Source: Melastoma dodecandrum (taxonomy: Eukaryota; Streptophyta; Magnoliopsida; Myrtales; Melastomataceae). From it: 64,000 nt of DNA. The notes under the pieces were generated by a model that ran no database searches, had not been told where the DNA came from, and worked only from the letters and a program-made list of their open reading frames with translations. How positions within the stretch are numbered: position 1 is the first letter of the stretch; each line of letters opens with the position of its first letter. Positions 59,020-64,000 of this stretch are shown here, in pieces. A program made the translations under genes and the position numbers. The DNA is taken from positions 6,609,501 to 6,673,500 of the forward strand of contig JARUPY010000539.1 in the NCBI GenBank assembly GCA_029817715.1, in the 5' to 3' direction.

Positions 59020-60190
59020 ACAAAAAAAGGAAGGAAAAAAAAAAACACGAAAACAGAAACTAGAAAGCGGGCAACTCGGAGATTTAGGAGGACACGGGCC
59101 CTCTCCTGGGAGACGATCTCAGGGTGTGTTTAAAATTAGCAAAATGTTCAGAATTTGAAATACTTTATTCTGAATAACAACAATATTCTTTAATTATCGT
59201 AATCTTTAACCATGATTTTACAAAATGGATAGTCCAAAATTAGAATTTGGATTTGGAATCACGACGGTTAAAAAATAACGTAAAAGAACGTTTTATTAGT
59301 AGTGTCGGCGATAAATTGAAAATTTATCAAATTTTGATTAAAAAGCTTTCTTTTTGCAAGCTAAGGTGATTTTGGTTGTCATATATATTACAAATGGATT
59401 TTGTAAATATAAGTTATGCTTTTACATTTAATATATTTTATAAATTGTATTTTTCCTTATTTTAAAACATTTTAAAATTATAAAACTAAGAGATTAATAA
59501 TTAAATTTGAGCCCTTTGTGGCTAATGTTTTAGTGGGGGGGGGTCTGGGAAGCCCGTGCCCGTACTCTCGAAGCAAGTCAGTCAGTTGACCCAAAAAAAA
59601 CAAGAGGATGTGACTGAAACTAATGAAATCTTCCTCCTTTCCTTCACACACCGTTGGTATCAGAGCCGTGCCATGGTTATGCATCCAATCCCATCCATCA
59701 CCAACCAAATCTTGACCCCCTCTTTTACGATCCTACTTCTAATTTATGGAAGAAGTCATGTTAGATGGCGACCGTAATGACTTCTTGTTTAAGAAAAAAT
59801 AAACCACCAGTCGATCTCATCATGTTACGCGTCTCCATCACCAACTCCTCCTAAACTCCAAGGAGAGGAGTCATTCGTCGTCATTTGCATCTAAACATCT
59901 ATGGACAGGTTGTCTTTCAAGTTTCCTTTGGCTTTCCTCCTCTTCTTTTTGAAGACATTAATTACGGGTTGCCGCCTGAGTTTCATGCGCATGACTATCA
60001 ACCCTCCTCATTGCTTTCAGAGCTCGTGATTTTTTACTCTCTTTCTTTTTTAGAAGAAAAAAACTAGACGAACAATTACAATTTTTTTTTTTTTTTTACT
60101 GGAAGAGACTGGAAATCCCCCGAGAAGAATCGCTTACAAGTACGGTCTGCGGATTTTCTTTTGTCGCGTGGAATAAGGAATCATATGGCT
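59020..60190. other. AT-rich intergenic region with a copia primer-binding-site relic
   Basis: 59100-59500 is strongly AT-rich with no features. TTGGTATCAGAGCC at 59654-59667 matches the initiator tRNA-Met complement used as primer site by copia elements, but no flanking LTR or gag is recognisable. A G-run is at about 59534 and a long T-run at about 60080. Confidence 0.5.
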
Positions 60191-60586
60191 TCACCGGAGT
60201 CGGTGGAGGACCGGCGACCTCTCCCTAAGCCCCTCATCCTTCTCCACGATCGATTGGATCATTTCCTGATCCCTGGTGACGCACTTGATCTCACGGAAGA
60301 ACTCCTTGATCTCCGCCAGGCTCACGCTTGCCGCCTTGGCCTCGCTCGTCCTCCACCTCTTCTTGGCTATTGTCTTCCGCGGCGCCGGCGGGCAGGTTGA
60401 CGGCGCAGGGATTTTGGAGACCTCCGAGGTCGGGGTCCGGCACCCGTCCTCAACCACCTCAGGGAATTCCTCAACATCCACAGTCCGGATCACAGTCCCG
60501 GATCCCAACCCGGCGTGGCTCTCCTCGCATCGCGGCAGCTTCAGCGAGGCTACGTGGGGCAGCCCCGGCAGCTCCAGATCCGACAT
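60191..60586 (-). CDS. SIAMESE-related cyclin-dependent kinase inhibitor
   Basis: Single-exon ORF of 131 residues from ATG at 60586. The central signature CRTPTSEVSKIP ... STCPPAPRKTIAKKRW (about residues 49-78) is the conserved block of plant SMR/SIM CDK inhibitors, and SLAEIKEFF (about 90-98) fits their short hydrophobic motif near the C terminus. These proteins bind CDK-cyclin complexes and promote the switch to endoreduplication or cell-cycle arrest. A TATA-like TATATATTAA lies about 85 bases upstream on the minus strand (near 60677-60668). The C-terminal extension after EIKEFF is longer and more charged than I expect for typical members. Which SMR it is cannot be decided here. Confidence 0.78.
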   Translation of the reverse strand: MSDLELPGLPHVASLKLPRCEESHAGLGSGTVIRTVDVEEFPEVVEDGCRTPTSEVSKIPAPSTCPPAPRKTIAKKRWRTSEAKAASVSLAEIKEFFREIKCVTRDQEMIQSIVEKDEGLRERSPVLHRLR

Positions 60587-63500
60587 AGTGGGCAGGTGGC
60601 TGTGTTATCGGGGTTTCTTCTCCTAGGGAAAGAGGGATCGCGGAGGAACCGATCCGATGAATTGCGTTAATATATACGTGTGTATGCGTGTACGAGGAAG
60701 AAAAGAGGAGAAAAGCCAAATGGTTAGAAAAGAGAAGGTAAGAGATCAAAGTTTGAAATATAATATTTCTAACCAGAGTTTTCTTATAACAAAAAACTTA
60801 TCATATTCTATAACACAAGAGAGTTGAAGGAATAGTAACATTAGATTGTGATGAATTGTTTGAGTCTATACATTAATGAGATATTAAATATTGGTGCCAA
60901 ATATTTCCCATTTGGGAGGTTTTAGATGACACTTTTGGTGAAATGGGGTCACCCCCCAAACACCTGCTTTACATGATATAATTATTAAATGTCGATTTGA
61001 GGGATACTACAGTGTCTTATAGTAGTCATCTATCAAGATTGCCTTCAATTATAAGCATGATTTGGATGGATGATCAGTGGGGAGGCTCAGGCTCAACCAC
61101 CAGATAAAAACACATGCAAGAACAAGATGAAACAATAAAAGCTACATGCTTACACATTGGTGAACGTGCGAAAAGGAGTTATTACACATCACCTACATAG
61201 GATTCCGAAACTTTGTCTGTTTCTTGATCCCTTCCATCATCATCATCAGATCTCAGTCTTATGTTGTTGATGGATTGGTTCACCAAATGTTACCAAACCT
61301 TATCAACCAATTATTTATTTTTGTCAAAAAAAAAAGATGGAACTTCCCTTCCCCAATATATATATATAGGAAACGCCACCATACATTGATAATACCATCT
61401 CAGATCCTTAATATTAATGACGAGGAGGGAGGAGGGGAGGGTGGCGGGGAAGCTTTTAGCAGCTTTATTCCACATGTCGAGGTTGATTAACTGGCTATAA
61501 ACAATTTTAATCTTTTACTTCCCCGACCACAAGTTATTCTTGCTTCTATTCCAGATCCAAAGTCCAAGGAACAAAAGGGAACAGGATACGAGGATTTTTT
61601 TTAAAAAAAAAAAAAAAGAAACAGAGTACTTTGGTTAATCACAAGCTACGCTTTGGCCTCAGGTGGGTTACTCTCATGGAATTGTTTCAAACAAGCAATC
61701 AAAATGGGAGGTTTTGGATTGCCTTTTGTGGTCAAAGCAAAGACCCAAACACACCCTCGCCCTGCTTTTGCGGGTGGAGGCTTGCTCGTGTCGTGACCGG
61801 TTGCGTCACCTGCACCCCAACTCCCGAGAAAGGAAGCTCATGGAATGGAGCCCGACATTAAATATGTACGGAGGCCCAAATACCGGCTATGATGGGCAAT
61901 ATTGGGCCTCGTGACTCGGCTCGTGAGATACGAAGCTGAGGAGAGGTAAGGTTGACACATGCGGAACTCGCGTTCGTTGTTGGCGAGTTAAGGGTCTACC
62001 CATGCGAAACTCGCTGTTTGAATCAACGAGCTCGTCAATTTAGTAAAGAACTCGTTTTAAATAGTGAGGTCTTGTGATCCATGCAATACTAAGAACACGT
62101 CAATATTAACGTGCTTTCTCGTACTGTTAACTCTAGGAAATTATAGTTATATGTCTCATTTACGGGCTTAATTAATGTTAGACATTCCATATTTATAGGC
62201 ACATGTAGTAAGTTTGCATGTTATTTTTATTTAGTCGTGTTGTATGGATACTTTCAAATTTTGTGGTTTGCATTGCAGGTGAAGTAATCGATACGACGCG
62301 AGAATCATGTTTAAAAAGATATAGTGAGGAAGTTGCATAAAGACGACGGGCGAAACAATTACCAAGCGACAAAGGTCACCGCGACAAAAATAGATGGAGC
62401 AACAGTCAACTGAGCGAATGAGGAAACCTCTACAAACGAAGGTTAATGGGCGATACAGTTGATCGGTTGCTATCATGGAAAGATATGGGAGATCTCGGGA
62501 GCATGGAAGGAAATAGTTGTCAAGAGTATTCAATAGAAAAAGAGATATTCTACGAGAGACGCAGACTTAGACAGAATGATTTGTGTGGCCATACGAAGAT
62601 GTGATGCGGCCACACGAGCGAAGCAGCCCACCACAGAAAGGTTAGTGTGGCCAGACGAGGCGAGAATATTTTCTGGAATATTTCTAGAATATTTCCTAAT
62701 CTTTCGAGATTTACCCTAACCATATAAAGAGCTTCAAAGTGAATTTAGAAGGGAGGTGGACTAGAGGAGAGTCGTCGAGAAGGGAGTTTTAGTTTTCTTA
62801 GTTTTCGTTTAGGATGATGTTTACTTTTATTTTCTGGTTTTTCGTCAATCTCATGACGAACTAAGTTTTTGTTATCGGGTTATGATGGAACCCAATATGT
62901 AGCCGGATTACTTTGGACTCTCTTTGATTTAATGGGTTTAAAACTTCGTTTACTTATTTTATCCTGTTCTTAACGCGTGCGGTTGCCTGATCAACAATCC
63001 ATATTAATTTCTTAACCTATCTGAACTCGGGAGGAGAATTTTAGGTTTAGAAGGAGGACAAAATAACATAGGCTAACGTCGATGAATCGAGTTAATTTAA
63101 CGAGTACTATATGAATATATTACTTGTCTTAGTAGCCAGATTAAGATTGAAACTTAATGAACTTGATTTAACTATTAATTCCCATAGGAATATAGGGGGT
63201 CTGGTTGAATTAGGTATTTCTCTTGTGTAGGTCGGAAGATGCATGAGAGTGGTTGAGAATGTTTGGTTAGTAAACAAGTTTTGGACATTTTAATGATAAA
63301 GAGATGGTTGAGTGATCTGATAAAATATTGGGGGAAGTTGTGGTCCTAGATTTTTTTCTCATTTGATTAATCTATTATTTTTCTGTTGTTTAGTTTCATG
63401 TCAATTTACTTTTCTTGAATTCTCGTTTTATTTGATTTGACTACATCGTGGTTGTTTATCGTTGATCGCCAGAACCTTCTAAAATAATTCTCTGTGGGAA

Positions 63501-64000
63501 CGATTTTTACTCAATACTCTATTTACTTTGCGACCCGTGCACTTGCGGGATTCATACCATCGAACACACACTTAGTAAAATCACAAATTACCTGGTGGAT
63601 TATTTAAAAGAATCAGGCAAAATTATTTTGCCCTAAATCAAACCCTTGCCCCTCCAGCCCCCGACAACACTCCTACCAGCTCTTTACCGCACCTATTTTT
63701 TTGGGAGGAATGATATACTTCGACACTCCTATCAGCACTTTCCCGCTTTTGCAGAATAATGTATTATTTTTTGCTTATTTACACCTTGTCACAGTGACAA
63801 GTGCTAATCCAATTAAATAAAAGGCAACTTTGCTGCACCAAAAAAGGTGACGCGGGACGGGGTGAGATGGTTTGGTTGGTCAACGACAGAACGAACTACG
63901 ATGGCGAACGGGGACTAGTGATGATGATAAATTGGAAAATAAAGGAAGATGGCGTGCCAGCCTTCGGATACAAGCTATGCCACCACCATTGAATGGACGT
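60587..64000. other. Intergenic region with probable LTR-element remnant
   Basis: No gene recognised. A TATATATATATA run is near 61357 and a homopolymer A/T run near 61600. Between about 61930 and 63560 the sequence looks like an LTR: it ends with GTGGGAACGATTTTTACTCA and GACCCGTGCACTTGCGGG (63495-63552), a block I know from the 3' part of Athila/Tat-type LTRs. I could not find TG..CA limits, a second LTR or coding domains. Confidence 0.4.

Noticed and set aside
60276..60626. Plus-strand ORFs of 116 and 86 codons
   Set aside because: Antisense to the SMR gene, whose conserved CPPAPRK block fixes the coding strand.

Overview
The window is nuclear DNA of a flowering plant, most likely a core eudicot. 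Genes are split by many short GT-AG introns, the encoded proteins are plant-type (exocyst SEC8, SPD1, AP2/ERF, RING E3, SIAMESE-related inhibitor), and plant transposons (Tat-lineage gypsy, copia, hAT, MULE-type MITEs, LINE) fill the space between genes. I cannot name the species. There is no CRISPR array, operon or phage; gene models rest on reading exon boundaries by eye and checking that codon phases close.

Layout. 341-11073 (-) is a complete 26-exon exocyst SEC8 gene whose introns carry a MULE-type MITE, two LINE 3' ends and a 79-bp triplication. 12318-13668 is a Pack-MULE with about 160-bp inverted ends that captured pieces of an LEA_2/NHL gene and a plastid phosphoglycerate kinase gene. 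13896-14603 (-) is a small membrane-protein gene. 14955-17564 (-) is a decayed RD19-type cysteine protease. 18998-22134 (+) is a complete 9-exon SPD1/ycf45-like plastid P-loop ATPase gene. 22455-22580 is an orphan first RRM exon of an RZ-1-like gene, followed by a 564-bp foldback MITE with an 11-bp target duplication.

23409-35130 is a nested transposon block: a decayed hAT element, a second hAT element present as a large palindrome, a 4146-bp TG..CA LTR-like insertion splitting one palindrome arm (5-bp target duplication), and a truncated copia reverse transcriptase joined to the hAT remnant. 37437-38561 (+) is an intact AP2/ERF gene. 39603-40390 is a ZAT-type C2H2 zinc-finger pseudogene whose last codons reappear at 53253-53342, because a 12.9-kb Tat-lineage gypsy element (40391-53252, two 1061-bp LTRs) inserted in it. 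That element reads gag-pol on the minus strand and carries an opposite-strand, intron-containing ORF with a plant mobile domain. 55771-59019 (+) is a complete 7-exon RING-HC E3 ligase gene and 60191-60586 (-) a SIAMESE-related CDK inhibitor. The remainder to 64000 is intergenic with faint LTR-element remnants.

The host genes have no evident common pathway. The most notable points are three GC-AG introns and one stop-free 84-nt intron in SEC8, the chimeric Pack-MULE, the MITE holding an inverted pair of tRNA-like modules, the antisense plant-mobile-domain ORF inside the retrotransposon, and the zinc-finger gene split by that element.
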